From a virus, in IMG/VR virus record IMGVR_UViG_3300003322_001221, positions 1 through 22,795 of that record: 22,795 nucleotides of DNA; one strand, 5' to 3'. Each line of letters begins with the position of its first letter. The stretch's first letter is position 1. The notes under the pieces are model-generated. The model was not told where the DNA came from. It did no database searches and saw only the letters and a list, made by a program, of their open reading frames with translations. A program made the position numbers and the translations under genes. Shown piece by piece: positions 1 to 6,729 of the stretch.

Positions 1-16
1 ATGATATTTGCGTCCA

Positions 17-166
17 TTATTTTTTCTCGTTTTCTTTAGGATTTTTAGATGATATTTGATTTTTTTCGATTGTTTTCCGTGCTCTTTCACGGGCTTCTTG
101 AGCTTCGTCTTGAAGTTTTTGTTCTAGCAGCGATTGAATATCTAGCTTTGATAATTTACGTGCCAT
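17..166 (-). CDS. Small basic, coiled-coil-like protein of unknown function (49 aa)
   Basis: I do not recognise this protein. It starts MARKLSKLDIQSLLEQKLQ and runs into a Glu/Gln/Arg/Lys-rich stretch ending in ENEKK, so it is mostly helical and charged, with a likely coiled coil at residues 5-40. The ATG at 166 is chosen over an upstream start at 241 because AGGAAA sits just upstream of it on the minus strand. It is the only convincing minus-strand gene and is divergent from the HTH regulator at 299, with a strong promoter reading towards it. Its place opposite a regulator suggests a control-region partner such as an antirepressor or a small DNA-binding protein. That is inference from position only. 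Confidence 0.6.
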   Translation of the reverse strand: MARKLSKLDIQSLLEQKLQDEAQEARERARKTIEKNQISSKNPKENEKK

Positions 167-209
167 AAATTTCCTTTTGTTGAAGAAATGAAGGTATGTA
201 TATATAAAT

Positions 210-237
210 AATATATAACAATTTATTTCAATGTCAA
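210..237 (-). promoter_or_regulatory. Predicted sigma70 promoter, leftward
   Basis: On the minus strand there is a perfect -35 box TTGACA (plus-strand TGTCAA at 232-237), a 16-base spacer and a -10 box TATATT (plus-strand AATATA at 210-215). It points to the small minus-strand gene starting at 166. Its -35 box lies inside the palindrome at 233-247 and is 5 bases from the -35 box of the rightward promoter. Confidence 0.6.
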
Positions 238-247
238 TCAATTTGAC
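233..247. promoter_or_regulatory. Palindrome GTCAA-N5-TTGAC spanning both divergent -35 boxes (operator candidate)
   Basis: The perfect inverted repeat GTCAATCAATTTGAC covers the -35 hexamers of the leftward and rightward promoters. Part of the symmetry follows simply from two TTGAC boxes facing away from each other. Even so, a dimer bound here would block both promoters, as expected for an autoregulated phage switch. The obvious candidate ligand is the HTH protein encoded at 299-697. Confidence 0.4.
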
Positions 248-270
248 TTAATTGGTTTTTTATATATACT
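243..270 (+). promoter_or_regulatory. Predicted sigma70 promoter, rightward
   Basis: -35 box TTGACT at 243-248, a 16-base spacer and -10 box TATACT at 265-270, giving a transcription start near 277, about 20 bases before the HTH gene. AAGGAG at 288-293 is that gene's ribosome binding site. Confidence 0.65.
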
Positions 271-298
271 GGTATCAGGTTAACAATAAGGAGTATTT

Positions 299-697
299 AT
301 GAAAAAGACGTTTGTTGAATTTAAACAATCATTACAAGAAATTCGAGAAAAGTTGTTTGCAGTTATGCAAAAGCATAATTTAAGTGTTTTGGGAATGGCT
401 AAAGAAATAGGCATTACCCATAATGCGTTAAACAAATTTTTAACTGGACAAACAAATCCACGCATTACGTTAATGATGAAACTTGATAACTATATTAATG
501 AAAAACAGGCTGAAAAAATACCAGAAGATCCTTTTTTACATTTATCATCCATATTGACCCATCTTGATGATATTAAACAAATGATTATTGAAGAAAATTT
601 ATCGCAAGAATATTTGCCAAAATTAGAAATCATTAATAATTATTTAATGGAAGCAGCACGTGAATTTAAGGATTTAGTAGATTCTTTAAAAAAATAA
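299..697 (+). CDS. HTH (XRE/Cro-like) transcriptional regulator
   Basis: This 132-residue protein has a helix-turn-helix at about residues 28-65. LSVLGMAKEIGITHNALNKF has the usual A.e.Gi....l.kfl pattern and is followed by an LTGQTNP turn like that of XRE-family repressors. The remaining 70 residues are helical and probably form the dimerisation domain. It follows a good promoter, has AAGGAG at a proper distance and is closed by a terminator at 763-794, so it is a single-gene transcript. Its divergent arrangement with a small gene and the palindrome over both -35 boxes fit a phage repressor or Cro-like role with autoregulation. I see no peptidase domain, so RecA-dependent self-cleavage is not indicated. 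The lysogeny role is inferred. Confidence 0.75.
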   Translation: MKKTFVEFKQSLQEIREKLFAVMQKHNLSVLGMAKEIGITHNALNKFLTGQTNPRITLMMKLDNYINEKQAEKIPEDPFLHLSSILTHLDDIKQMIIEENLSQEYLPKLEIINNYLMEAAREFKDLVDSLKK

Positions 698-762
698 TAT
701 ACATGTTTATTGCATAAAGAAATTGACTCTTTACTTTTTTTTATCTAAAATTTCGCACATAA

Positions 763-794
763 AAAACGTCGAGCGCTAATGTACTCGACGTTTT
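763..794. terminator. Rho-independent terminator, near-symmetrical
   Basis: Arms AAAACGTCGAG (763-773) and CTCGACGTTTT (784-794) are perfect complements around a 10-base loop. The T run lies within the right arm and the A run within the left, so it can work in both directions. It closes the HTH gene. Confidence 0.75.
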
Positions 795-874
795 AAAGTA
801 ACTTCTTTAACTCAACCAATTTAACTACCTATCTCATTATCTTCCCGGATTGCCTAGATAGATAGAAGGACAAA

Positions 875-949
875 ATGAAACGACTTCATCAGAACCCAAC
901 CCAAATCCACATACACAGGAGGAATAGGCGAAGGGAGTTATTTCTATGA
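875..949 (+). CDS. Putative leader peptide (24 aa), coupled to the next gene
   Basis: ATG at 875 is preceded by AAGGA with a 4-base gap. The peptide starts MKRLHQNPTQIHIH and is Arg-rich after that, using four AGG codons, two of them adjacent. Its TGA stop (947-949) overlaps the ATG of the winged-helix gene at 946. The AGG-AGG pair is itself a perfect anti-Shine-Dalgarno match and so a likely ribosome pause site. The layout is that of a translated leader that controls or reinitiates the downstream gene. No homology is known to me, and expression is unproven. Confidence 0.35.
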   Translation: MKRLHQNPTQIHIHRRNRRRELFL

Positions 950-2118
950 AGGCTATTTCAAATCTCTCTAATAATATTCTAACTAATCTATCTCGTCAAG
1001 AAAAAAAACATTCATCAACAAACAATTCTTATCAGAATAAAAAGTGTGACCAAAAAAACTTTATTAAACCACCGGTAGAAATACTGTTTCCCATACCTGA
1101 TAATGAAGTATTAGATGATCCTTTGAAGGCATTATCACAACTACCAGAATCTGATAAGAAAATACTGGGCCTTTTGTTGTCACTAAAAAAAAGATTTAAA
1201 GTTGTTGCGCCAACCCAGGAATATATAGCTAAAAAAATAGGATATTCTCGTCAAACGACGAATGCCTCACTTGGTCGTCTTCATGCTAAGAAATTAATAT
1301 ACAAGGGATATCGCCATATGCGTCCTTGTTTTTACAATCTATCTCCATTTCTTTTACATGAATCAACAGCAATGAAGTTAAGATCTCTCTTTTCTACCTA
1401 CAAGCGCATGTTTATCTTCAGCTTATCACTGTTAATAATCTCTAGCAGCAGTATTTCAAAAGGGTTTACACGAGATAAATTTTTAAGAAATAATAAGGAT
1501 TATTATTACTTTAAAAATGTGGGGTTCAACCAAGGAAGAGTAATGGAATCAGCACATACCGTTTTGCTTGATATAACAAAAAAGCTTCGGCTTACCAAAT
1601 GGGGACAGATAAGACTATCGGCATTTCCAGAACAAGCACTTCAACATGCATTGGATGATTATGAATTTGCACAAAAATATCAAAAGAAATCTATTGATAA
1701 TGTGTTTAGTTGGTTTTTCAAATCTTGTTTGGTTTATTGCAATGAACATAATATAACCCCGGACTGGGTATTGATGAAAAAATTAGAGACGCAACATGGT
1801 ATGCCAACAAATCCTTTATTTATTCAAGCATCAAATATTAAAATTTCTACAAAAGGACCTGAAGTAAAAAAATCAACTATGCCGACATCCTCTTTTAGCA
1901 CTTCTTCTAACTCTTTGAACAAATCTCAAGAGCCTAGTGCATCAAAGTTATATCCTGTATGGAAACCAGAACAACGAAAAATTGAAACAGCGCAAGAACG
2001 TAAGCAAAATATTCTTGCATGGCTTCCTACCCAAAATGCTGAAAATTTTGCTAAATTGATGGGCAAAGAAGGTTTTGAAAAGTTTGTAGCTAATCTTTTA
2101 GTAGGAGATAGTGAGTGA
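946..2118 (+). CDS. Winged-helix DNA-binding protein, replication-initiator-like
   Basis: The protein has 390 residues. A polar N-terminus (1-50) leads to a winged helix at about 58-125: LPESDKKILGLLLSLKKRFK, then APTQEYIAKKIGYSRQTTNA with the recognition helix SRQTTNASLGRLHAKKLI. The middle part contains LRLTKWGQIRLSAFPEQALQ, a pattern I associate with HTH-type plasmid and phage replication proteins. A Ser/Lys-rich linker (about 295-330) joins a short helical C-terminus. AAGGGAG at 931-937 is the ribosome binding site, and the start overlaps the stop of the 24-codon leader. It overlaps the RusA-like gene downstream by 4 bases, so the two are co-translated, which fits a replication/recombination module. 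A transcriptional regulator is the alternative. The DNA-binding call is firm and the replication role tentative. Confidence 0.6.
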   Translation: MKAISNLSNNILTNLSRQEKKHSSTNNSYQNKKCDQKNFIKPPVEILFPIPDNEVLDDPLKALSQLPESDKKILGLLLSLKKRFKVVAPTQEYIAKKIGYSRQTTNASLGRLHAKKLIYKGYRHMRPCFYNLSPFLLHESTAMKLRSLFSTYKRMFIFSLSLLIISSSSISKGFTRDKFLRNNKDYYYFKNVGFNQGRVMESAHTVLLDITKKLRLTKWGQIRLSAFPEQALQHALDDYEFAQKYQKKSIDNVFSWFFKSCLVYCNEHNITPDWVLMKKLETQHGMPTNPLFIQASNIKISTKGPEVKKSTMPTSSFSTSSNSLNKSQEPSASKLYPVWKPEQRKIETAQERKQNILAWLPTQNAENFAKLMGKEGFEKFVANLLVGDSE

Positions 2119-2513
2119 AATATATCATAAAGGGTGAGCCGATGGGGCTTGTTAGCATACAAGAATATTCTGTATGGAATGAATCAAAAGCAACACGCCT
2201 TAACTATAGTATTCAGTTAAAAAATCAACACGATGAGAAACCATTATTGCATGGACCACTTTCAGTTAAAGTTACCTTTTATTTTCTTTCAACTATCGGT
2301 TCTAATAGCAAAAAAAAGAAATATTCTGGCGCTACTCATATCGATTCTCCTGGGATAGCAACATTGCTTAAAGTAATAGAAGACCTGGGTCGAGGTATTA
2401 TATTTGCAAACAGTTGTCATATTGCTCGCATTATGGCTGAAAAATATTATGATGATGAGCCAAGGACAGAAATACTGTTTAGCAAGTTAAAGGAGAGCGA
2501 TGAAAACTTCTAA
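2115..2513 (+). CDS. RusA-like Holliday junction resolvase, active site incomplete
   Basis: The GTG start at 2115 is chosen because AGGAG lies 7 bases upstream and because MKYIIKGEPMG matches the usual RusA opening (short beta strand then G.P). The rest follows the RusA plan: strand PLSVKVTFYF at 49-58, a helix LLKVIEDLGRG at 84-94, a strand and helix near IIFANSCHIARIMAEK, and the terminal YYDDEPRTEILF, which closely resembles family C-termini. In active RusA the central region carries a D.DN..K motif and a D-D pair before the Q-I motif. Here only D77 (HID) is obvious and the D-D position reads A-N. The protein may therefore be inactive or use shifted residues. It overlaps its neighbours on both sides. 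The family assignment is from pattern only. Confidence 0.55.
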   Translation: MKYIIKGEPMGLVSIQEYSVWNESKATRLNYSIQLKNQHDEKPLLHGPLSVKVTFYFLSTIGSNSKKKKYSGATHIDSPGIATLLKVIEDLGRGIIFANSCHIARIMAEKYYDDEPRTEILFSKLKESDENF

Positions 2514-2964
2514 AAATACACCAAGCGATAAAAAACCAAAGGCAACTTTCTTTGATGAATATTACAATTTGAGACAAAAAGACAAGCTCCCTATGACTAA
2601 TCTTGGCATATCGGCATTAGCTGAAGAATATTATGATTGGGCAGTCGAAGATGATACCGCTATTGCACAATCTGATTTTTACCTTCGCAAAGGGATTGAC
2701 CAGCGAACATTTCATAATTGGTTAGGAAGAAGCGAAGAATTGCAACGTGCTCATAAAGTTGTTATGGAGTTGATAGCAAATAGAAGAGAACGTAAAGGAC
2801 TCGACAGAACTTTTGATGCTGGTATGGTGCGATATACAATGCCTCGGTATAGTAAAGCTTATCGTAAACTCGAAGAATGGCGCTCATCGTTGAGGGAAAA
2901 GAAACATGATGATGGTGGAACTAAGATTGTGATTATGGAGAAATTTGCAGACGTAAATGAATAA
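2500..2964 (+). CDS. terS: Putative terminase small subunit
   Basis: This charged, helical protein has 154 residues. The centre (about 45-100) reads as helix, then FYLRKGIDQRTFHNWLGRSE, then LQRAHKVVMELIANRRERKG. A helix-turn-helix in which the second helix has the form R.TF..W followed by a long Arg-rich helix is typical of phage small terminases that select DNA by binding pac or cos. The C-terminus carries MVRYTMPRYSKAYRKLEEW and an acidic tail. It lies before the large terminase, though seven small genes separate them. The start overlaps the RusA-like gene by 14 bases with AAAGGAG upstream. The role is inferred from fold pattern and position. Confidence 0.55.
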   Translation: MKTSKNTPSDKKPKATFFDEYYNLRQKDKLPMTNLGISALAEEYYDWAVEDDTAIAQSDFYLRKGIDQRTFHNWLGRSEELQRAHKVVMELIANRRERKGLDRTFDAGMVRYTMPRYSKAYRKLEEWRSSLREKKHDDGGTKIVIMEKFADVNE

Positions 2965-2997
2965 CGCAGAAGCTGCTGCATAATTAGTGGAGATATT

Positions 2998-3306
2998 ATG
3001 AATAAGATTCTGATAATTATAGTAATATTGTTTTCGTCCTTTATTTATGCAGCCAAAGAATTAACTAATTCATCAATAATAACTCTTAAAATATTTATAG
3101 ACCAACAGCTTGAGAATGAAGTAAGAAGATCAAGTAATTTACCTTCGTATATTCCTTTGACGAGAAATAATTTTATATACCATGTAGCAACGTACCAACA
3201 TCCAGAAATTTTATGTAATTTAAAAACAGTTATTCGATTTTATGCTACTTTTAGAGGCACTGCTTTTGAAGTGTATAAAAAACCTTTAGTAGAACGTAAA
3301 AGTTAA
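2998..3306 (+). CDS. Small exported protein with signal peptide, function unknown (102 aa)
   Basis: Residues 1-18 are a clear Sec signal: MNK, a hydrophobic core of Ile/Leu/Val, then the cleavage-like FIYAA/KE. The mature part (about 84 residues) is mixed and basic, contains a single cysteine, and shows no family I know. GGAG lies 7 bases before the ATG. The gene begins a run of small accessory genes between the two terminase subunits. An exported protein here could be a lysis accessory or a lysogenic-conversion factor. The sequence does not decide which. Confidence 0.6.
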   Translation: MNKILIIIVILFSSFIYAAKELTNSSIITLKIFIDQQLENEVRRSSNLPSYIPLTRNNFIYHVATYQHPEILCNLKTVIRFYATFRGTAFEVYKKPLVERKS

Positions 3307-3308
3307 AT

Positions 3309-3545
3309 ATGAAGTTAAATTGGTTTCACTTTCCAGAAACTTATCCACTAGCGGGGAAATATTGTCTTATATTAGACGAAGATGATAAGTTGATATCAGG
3401 ATTTTCTTGCAAATCCGAGGATGGAACTCGAACTTTCAAGGTAACATGTGGCGGATTGAACAAGGATTTAACCACGTCGCATAATTGCTGTTCTCTTCCT
3501 ATTAAAGCTCGATACTGGGCGTACTTACCTTTTGAGGAGTTGTAA
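3309..3545 (+). CDS. Small phage protein, DUF551-like pattern (78 aa)
   Basis: It opens MKLNWFHFPETYPLAGKYCL and ends with KARYWAYLPFEEL. This framing, a Trp-Pro opening, a beta-rich middle that reads like 'value shown to the user', and a closing YW..LP, resembles the DUF551 family of small phage proteins, whose function is unknown. There is no clear Shine-Dalgarno. The ATG follows the previous stop after 2 bases, so translation is probably coupled. The family match is weak. Confidence 0.45.
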   Translation: MKLNWFHFPETYPLAGKYCLILDEDDKLISGFSCKSEDGTRTFKVTCGGLNKDLTTSHNCCSLPIKARYWAYLPFEEL

Positions 3546-3546
3546 T

Positions 3547-3678
3547 ATGTCACAATTCGCATGGCTTCTTATTACCGTTGTTGGATGTTTTTTTCTTAAC
3601 CTTATTCTTATGTTTGATAAGCTCAATGTCCTCCATGACAAGCTTGTTGGATTAAAAAAACAAATCGAAAGCAAATAG
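3547..3678 (+). CDS. Single-pass membrane micro-protein (43 aa)
   Basis: It is a short ORF, starting one base after the previous stop. GAGGAG at 3533-3538 is a good ribosome binding site. MSQFAWLLITVVGCFFLNLI is one transmembrane helix, followed by a charged amphipathic tail (FDKLNVLHDKLVGLKKQIES). The topology, short outer end, one helix and charged cytoplasmic coil, is seen in spanin-like and holin-accessory proteins and in many unrelated micro-proteins. Its stop and the next ATG are adjacent (TAG-ATG). Confidence 0.55.
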   Translation: MSQFAWLLITVVGCFFLNLILMFDKLNVLHDKLVGLKKQIESK

Positions 3679-4047
3679 ATGACTGAATTGAAGCTAATTA
3701 ACGCCTTTCATGATTATCTGCCGCCAACTGGTCATACCACGGGTTTTTATGTGTTTTACATTTCTACATATGTACCTTTTAAAGAAGGTTATAAATGTGG
3801 TGGTCAGGGGTGTGAGGCAAATATTAGATGGATATCGGTTTTAAAAATAGAAGGATCTATTTATGAAACTATGTTTTATCCCAATACTGATACACTAACA
3901 ATTTCTCCGTGGGCTAAATGCGTATATAACCACTCTAAAGATGTGATTAATGAAATGAACAATCAAAAAGGTTTGTACTTTGATTATGTTCAAATTGAGT
4001 CAGTGGATTGGAAAGAAATTGATCGTTGGATGTATTTAGGAGCGTAA
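3679..4047 (+). CDS. Hypothetical protein (122 aa)
   Basis: I do not recognise this protein. It is aromatic-rich and globular: MTELKLINAFHDYLPP, then a segment with CGGQGCEAN (two cysteines, no full zinc site), then VDWKEIDRWMYLGA at the end. No signal peptide or membrane helix is visible. Only a weak GAAAG lies upstream and the ATG directly follows the previous stop, so translation is likely coupled to the micro-protein at 3547. Packing in the cluster supports it as a real gene. Confidence 0.55.
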   Translation: MTELKLINAFHDYLPPTGHTTGFYVFYISTYVPFKEGYKCGGQGCEANIRWISVLKIEGSIYETMFYPNTDTLTISPWAKCVYNHSKDVINEMNNQKGLYFDYVQIESVDWKEIDRWMYLGA

Positions 4048-4233
4048 ATGAGTATAAATAATATAAAATGTGGATGCTGTCAGGAAATTGCTACAGAAAA
4101 ACATATAGGAGATGGCGAAGAATTGAATTTTTGTAGAGATTGTTATGAAGTTGTGATATTGGATAAACCTATAACAGTTTCTGTATTATCACCCGAAATA
4201 TTGTCAACGTTTTTTGATGGGGAAATAAAATGA
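4048..4233 (+). CDS. Small zinc-ribbon-like protein (61 aa)
   Basis: Four cysteines in two pairs, KCGCCQE near residue 8-11 and FCRDCYE near 29-32, separated by about 18 residues, suggest a treble-clef or ribbon zinc site. The C-terminal half is acidic. AGGAG lies inside the end of the previous gene, and the stop overlaps the next start (ATGA at 4230). The target is unknown. It is most likely a small protein-binding or nucleic-acid-binding accessory factor. Confidence 0.5.
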   Translation: MSINNIKCGCCQEIATEKHIGDGEELNFCRDCYEVVILDKPITVSVLSPEILSTFFDGEIK

Positions 4234-4421
4234 ACTATCGCGTGCAAGTAAAACTAGTTAACAATGAAGTATTATTTTTTTTAGTTGATCAAGATAGTTT
4301 TGATATTCTACGCAATCGTCTTGATGATAAGAAATGTGATTACTTAAGTTTTGATCCGATTAGAGTTATGAAAAGCGCTGTGTTGTTTATTAGTTGGGAT
4401 GAGGATAAGAGTATTAAATGA
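4230..4421 (+). CDS. Hypothetical protein (63 aa)
   Basis: This is a compact beta-strand-rich sequence (MNYRVQVKLVNNEVLFFLVD, then a short helix SFDILRNRLDDKK and more strands). I know no family for it. It overlaps the previous gene by 4 bases (ATGA), with GGGGA upstream. Support comes from this coupling and the normal codon use. Confidence 0.45.
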   Translation: MNYRVQVKLVNNEVLFFLVDQDSFDILRNRLDDKKCDYLSFDPIRVMKSAVLFISWDEDKSIK

Positions 4422-4433
4422 TGTCGGTTTTTA

Positions 4434-4601
4434 ATGGTTAGTTATTTTTCATATCCCGTAGGTCTTGTTCCGCTCAGGGATTCGGACTATCAGTTCATTT
4501 TTTGGAAACTGTTATTAGTTTTTATTATTGGAGGATTATTAGTTCTTTTGCTAGCGACAATGATATCTTGTTTGATCATTTGGTTAGAGAGAAAACAATG
4601 A
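4434..4601 (+). CDS. Single-pass membrane protein (55 aa)
   Basis: It starts MVSYFSYPVGLVPLRDSDYQ and continues with a long hydrophobic helix of about 25 residues (roughly 22-49, rich in Leu/Ile, with GG in the middle), ending WLERKQ. Its TGA overlaps the ATG of the large terminase (4598) in an ATGA junction, which supports it being translated. The start has no good Shine-Dalgarno, so the exact N-terminus is unsure. An alternative annotation would wrongly extend the terminase upstream through this sequence in another frame. The function is unknown. Confidence 0.45.
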   Translation: MVSYFSYPVGLVPLRDSDYQFIFWKLLLVFIIGGLLVLLLATMISCLIIWLERKQ

Positions 4602-5956
4602 AAATAGAAACACAAATCCATCTTAATAGATTTAAGCCTCGTTCCTATCAACTTCCTATAGTTGATGCAATTGAGAACAAAGGATTTAAGCGCGTGCTTG
4701 CCATTCTTCCTCGACGAGCTGGTAAGGACATAACAGCGTTTAATCTTTGTATACGGTATCTTTTAAGGAAAGTTTGTGTTGTTTATTATATCTTTCCTAC
4801 CTATGCCCAAGGTAAAAAAGTAATCTTCGATTCTATTACAAATGATGGGACGCGTATACTAGACTTTATCCCGAAAGAATTGATATCATCAATTAACTCA
4901 CAAGAAATGAAAATACGATTCATCAATGGTTCTTTGCTCCAAGTTGTGGGGAGTGATAATGTCGATTCCCTTATGGGAACAAATCCCCAAATGTGTGTGT
5001 TTTCTGAATATGCGCTCCAAGATCCGCGGGCTTACCAGTATATCCGTCCAATTCTTACTGCTAATGCAGGTATCGCTTTATTTTTATCAACTCCACGTGG
5101 CAAAAATCACCTATTTGAACTCTACGAAATCGCGCGTAATTCATCGGACTGGTTTTGTTACAAACTTACGGTCGAAGATACGAATCATATACCTCTTGAA
5201 GAAATTGAAAAAGAAAAAGCTGCTGGAATCATGAGTGATGACCTTATCCAGCAAGAATATTACACATCGTTTACCATGGGAGTTGAAGGATCATATTATG
5301 CTAAATATCTAGATCGTATGCGTTTGTGCAATCAAATAGGTCAGGTTCCCTGGGAGTCTGGGTTCAAAGTTAATACTGCGTGGGATTTAGGAGTTCGCGA
5401 TTCAACGACTATTTTGTTTTTTCAAGTAGTTGGCCAAACTGTTCGTATCATAGATTGTTATGAAAATAGCAAAGTTGGTTTGGATCATTATGTTAAAGTT
5501 ATCCAACAAAAACCGTATTCTTACGGTAAACATATCGCGCCTCATGATATAAAGGTGCGCGAATTTGGGTCAGGAATGACCAGAATAGAAAAGGCGCGAC
5601 AACTTGGTATAAGCTTCACCGTAGCTCCTGATCTTTCAATAGAAGACGGCATAGAATCTGTCCGATCGGCTTTAAGTAAAATATGGATAGATAGTTCGTG
5701 TAGTTCATTTATCAAGGCTCTTGAAAACTATCGTCAAGAATATGATCCAAAGAAAAAAGTTTATAAAAATCATCCATTGCATGATTGGTCCTCTCACTGG
5801 GCAGACTGTTTGAGATATTTAGTAATTTCATTACCTAAGACTCGTGATAGTATATCTCCTGAAGATCTCGATCGTCGATATAGAGAAGCTATGTACGGCG
5901 AACAAAGTAATATGCCATCTATTTTTAGAGATGATTTACCTACATATCCAATTTAA
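4598..5956 (+). CDS. terL: Terminase large subunit (packaging ATPase/nuclease)
   Basis: The protein of 452 residues pumps DNA into the procapsid and cuts it. The ATPase domain shows Walker A LPRRAGKD (37-44), Walker B MCVFSEYAL (132-140; Ser-Glu in place of Asp-Glu, a known variant in this type) and the coupling motif STPRGKNH (164-171). The nuclease domain has AWDLGVRDST (D263, D268), HIAPHDIKVREFG (D317) and HDWSSHWADCLRY (D396, D403), giving the expected acidic metal-binding set. The length is a little short but complete. ATG 4598 is chosen over a TTG at 4502 because it overlaps the stop of the small membrane protein and directly precedes the family-like N-terminus. It separates two accessory-gene blocks. 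Confidence 0.93.
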   Translation: MKIETQIHLNRFKPRSYQLPIVDAIENKGFKRVLAILPRRAGKDITAFNLCIRYLLRKVCVVYYIFPTYAQGKKVIFDSITNDGTRILDFIPKELISSINSQEMKIRFINGSLLQVVGSDNVDSLMGTNPQMCVFSEYALQDPRAYQYIRPILTANAGIALFLSTPRGKNHLFELYEIARNSSDWFCYKLTVEDTNHIPLEEIEKEKAAGIMSDDLIQQEYYTSFTMGVEGSYYAKYLDRMRLCNQIGQVPWESGFKVNTAWDLGVRDSTTILFFQVVGQTVRIIDCYENSKVGLDHYVKVIQQKPYSYGKHIAPHDIKVREFGSGMTRIEKARQLGISFTVAPDLSIEDGIESVRSALSKIWIDSSCSSFIKALENYRQEYDPKKKVYKNHPLHDWSSHWADCLRYLVISLPKTRDSISPEDLDRRYREAMYGEQSNMPSIFRDDLPTYPI

Positions 5957-6031
5957 ATTATTTTTATTGAATTGATTCTATTGTTGCTTATTATTAGATT
6001 GTTACATATTGAATGCAATGGAAATAAATTG

Positions 6032-6059
6032 TTGCATATAAGCAAAGTTGTGATAGATT
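6032..6059 (+). promoter_or_regulatory. Possible extended -10 promoter for the cargo block
   Basis: The 211-base gap between terminase and the next long gene contains TTGCAT (6032-6037), a 16-base spacer and TAGATT (6054-6059) preceded by TGA as an extended -10. A short inverted repeat, TAGAT-N4-ATCTA (6054-6067), overlaps the -10. The -35 match is poor, so this is tentative. The rest of the gap is AT-rich with no other structure that I can see. Confidence 0.3.
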
Positions 6060-6134
6060 CATATCTAATATTTTACTTAATATATTTAGTCGAAAGGGTT
6101 CATATCGAAACAATTAAATAGAGGAGATTTAGAA

Positions 6135-6167
6135 ATGAGCAGAAGGATAAATATTAAATCTATTTAA
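6135..6167 (+). CDS. Ten-codon leader ORF in frame with the exported protein
   Basis: ATG at 6135 has the best ribosome binding site of the area (GAGGAG at 6121-6126). It encodes MSRRINIKSI and stops at TAA (6165-6167). The reading frame then stays open straight into the signal-peptide protein. It is either a leader peptide with reinitiation at 6180, a nonsense mutation in a longer N-terminus, or a stop that is sometimes read through. Confidence 0.3.
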   Translation: MSRRINIKSI

Positions 6168-6179
6168 TTGAGCAAAATT

Positions 6180-6716
6180 ATGATTAAAAAAAATAATTAC
6201 ATGTCGCGCGCACTTATTATACTTGGATGTTTATTAGCTATTCCTGCTTCTGGCATGAAGATTAATAAACTTGTCTCTAATCAAATAATGAATTTAACTA
6301 ATCTAAAAATTGATACGTCTCAGTATAAAAACAAAACTATTTCTGATCTTCAAAAAAGAAATTATGGTATTAACGGATTTAAAATAGGCGCTGAAATAGG
6401 CAGAATAACTGGAATTGCTTTTGTTAAGTGTGGTGGAACATTGACTAGAATAGCTGTAAAATCATTCCTTGAATATAAAGGGGTAGACTCTTCAGTAATC
6501 GATAAAGTTGGTGAATTAAGTAATGCGATAGGAAGTGAAGCAACAGGACAAAATAAAACGCTTATTGTAAAGACTTTTCGCATTGGTTTTGGCTTTGCCG
6601 GACATCTAACAGAAGAAGTAGGATTTCCTTTTTTAAAAAATACCCATTCATCATCTTTGGATCCTATGGAAAATGCTTCTGTTTTAGAAGAGATCACCAA
6701 AATTATAAATGAATAA
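6180..6716 (+). CDS. Exported protein A with signal peptide, function unknown
   Basis: It encodes 178 residues from ATG 6180. A second ATG at 6201 would give a shorter, more standard signal peptide (MSRALIILGCLLAIPASGM); neither has a good Shine-Dalgarno, so coupling to the 10-codon leader is likely. The mature part begins INKLVSNQIMNL and carries regularly spaced glycines (GFKIGAEIGRITGIAF, then RIGFGFAGHLTEEVGF), suggesting packed amphipathic helices. The next gene shares the layout: signal ending before M-x-INK, G...G...G spacing, and a closing G....EEV. The two look like diverged paralogues. Secreted proteins are not part of a virion, so these are likely cargo acting in the host envelope or beyond. 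Confidence 0.65.
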   Translation: MIKKNNYMSRALIILGCLLAIPASGMKINKLVSNQIMNLTNLKIDTSQYKNKTISDLQKRNYGINGFKIGAEIGRITGIAFVKCGGTLTRIAVKSFLEYKGVDSSVIDKVGELSNAIGSEATGQNKTLIVKTFRIGFGFAGHLTEEVGFPFLKNTHSSSLDPMENASVLEEITKIINE

Positions 6717-6729
6717 TAAGGAAAGCAAC

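Noticed and set aside
233-247. Palindrome taken as a certain operator
   Set aside because: Two divergent TTGAC -35 boxes alone create this symmetry, so it is kept only as a candidate.
4502-4597. TTG-started N-terminal extension of the large terminase
   Set aside because: The extension overlaps a complete membrane-protein ORF (4434-4601) in another frame, and ATG 4598 shows the standard ATGA overlap.
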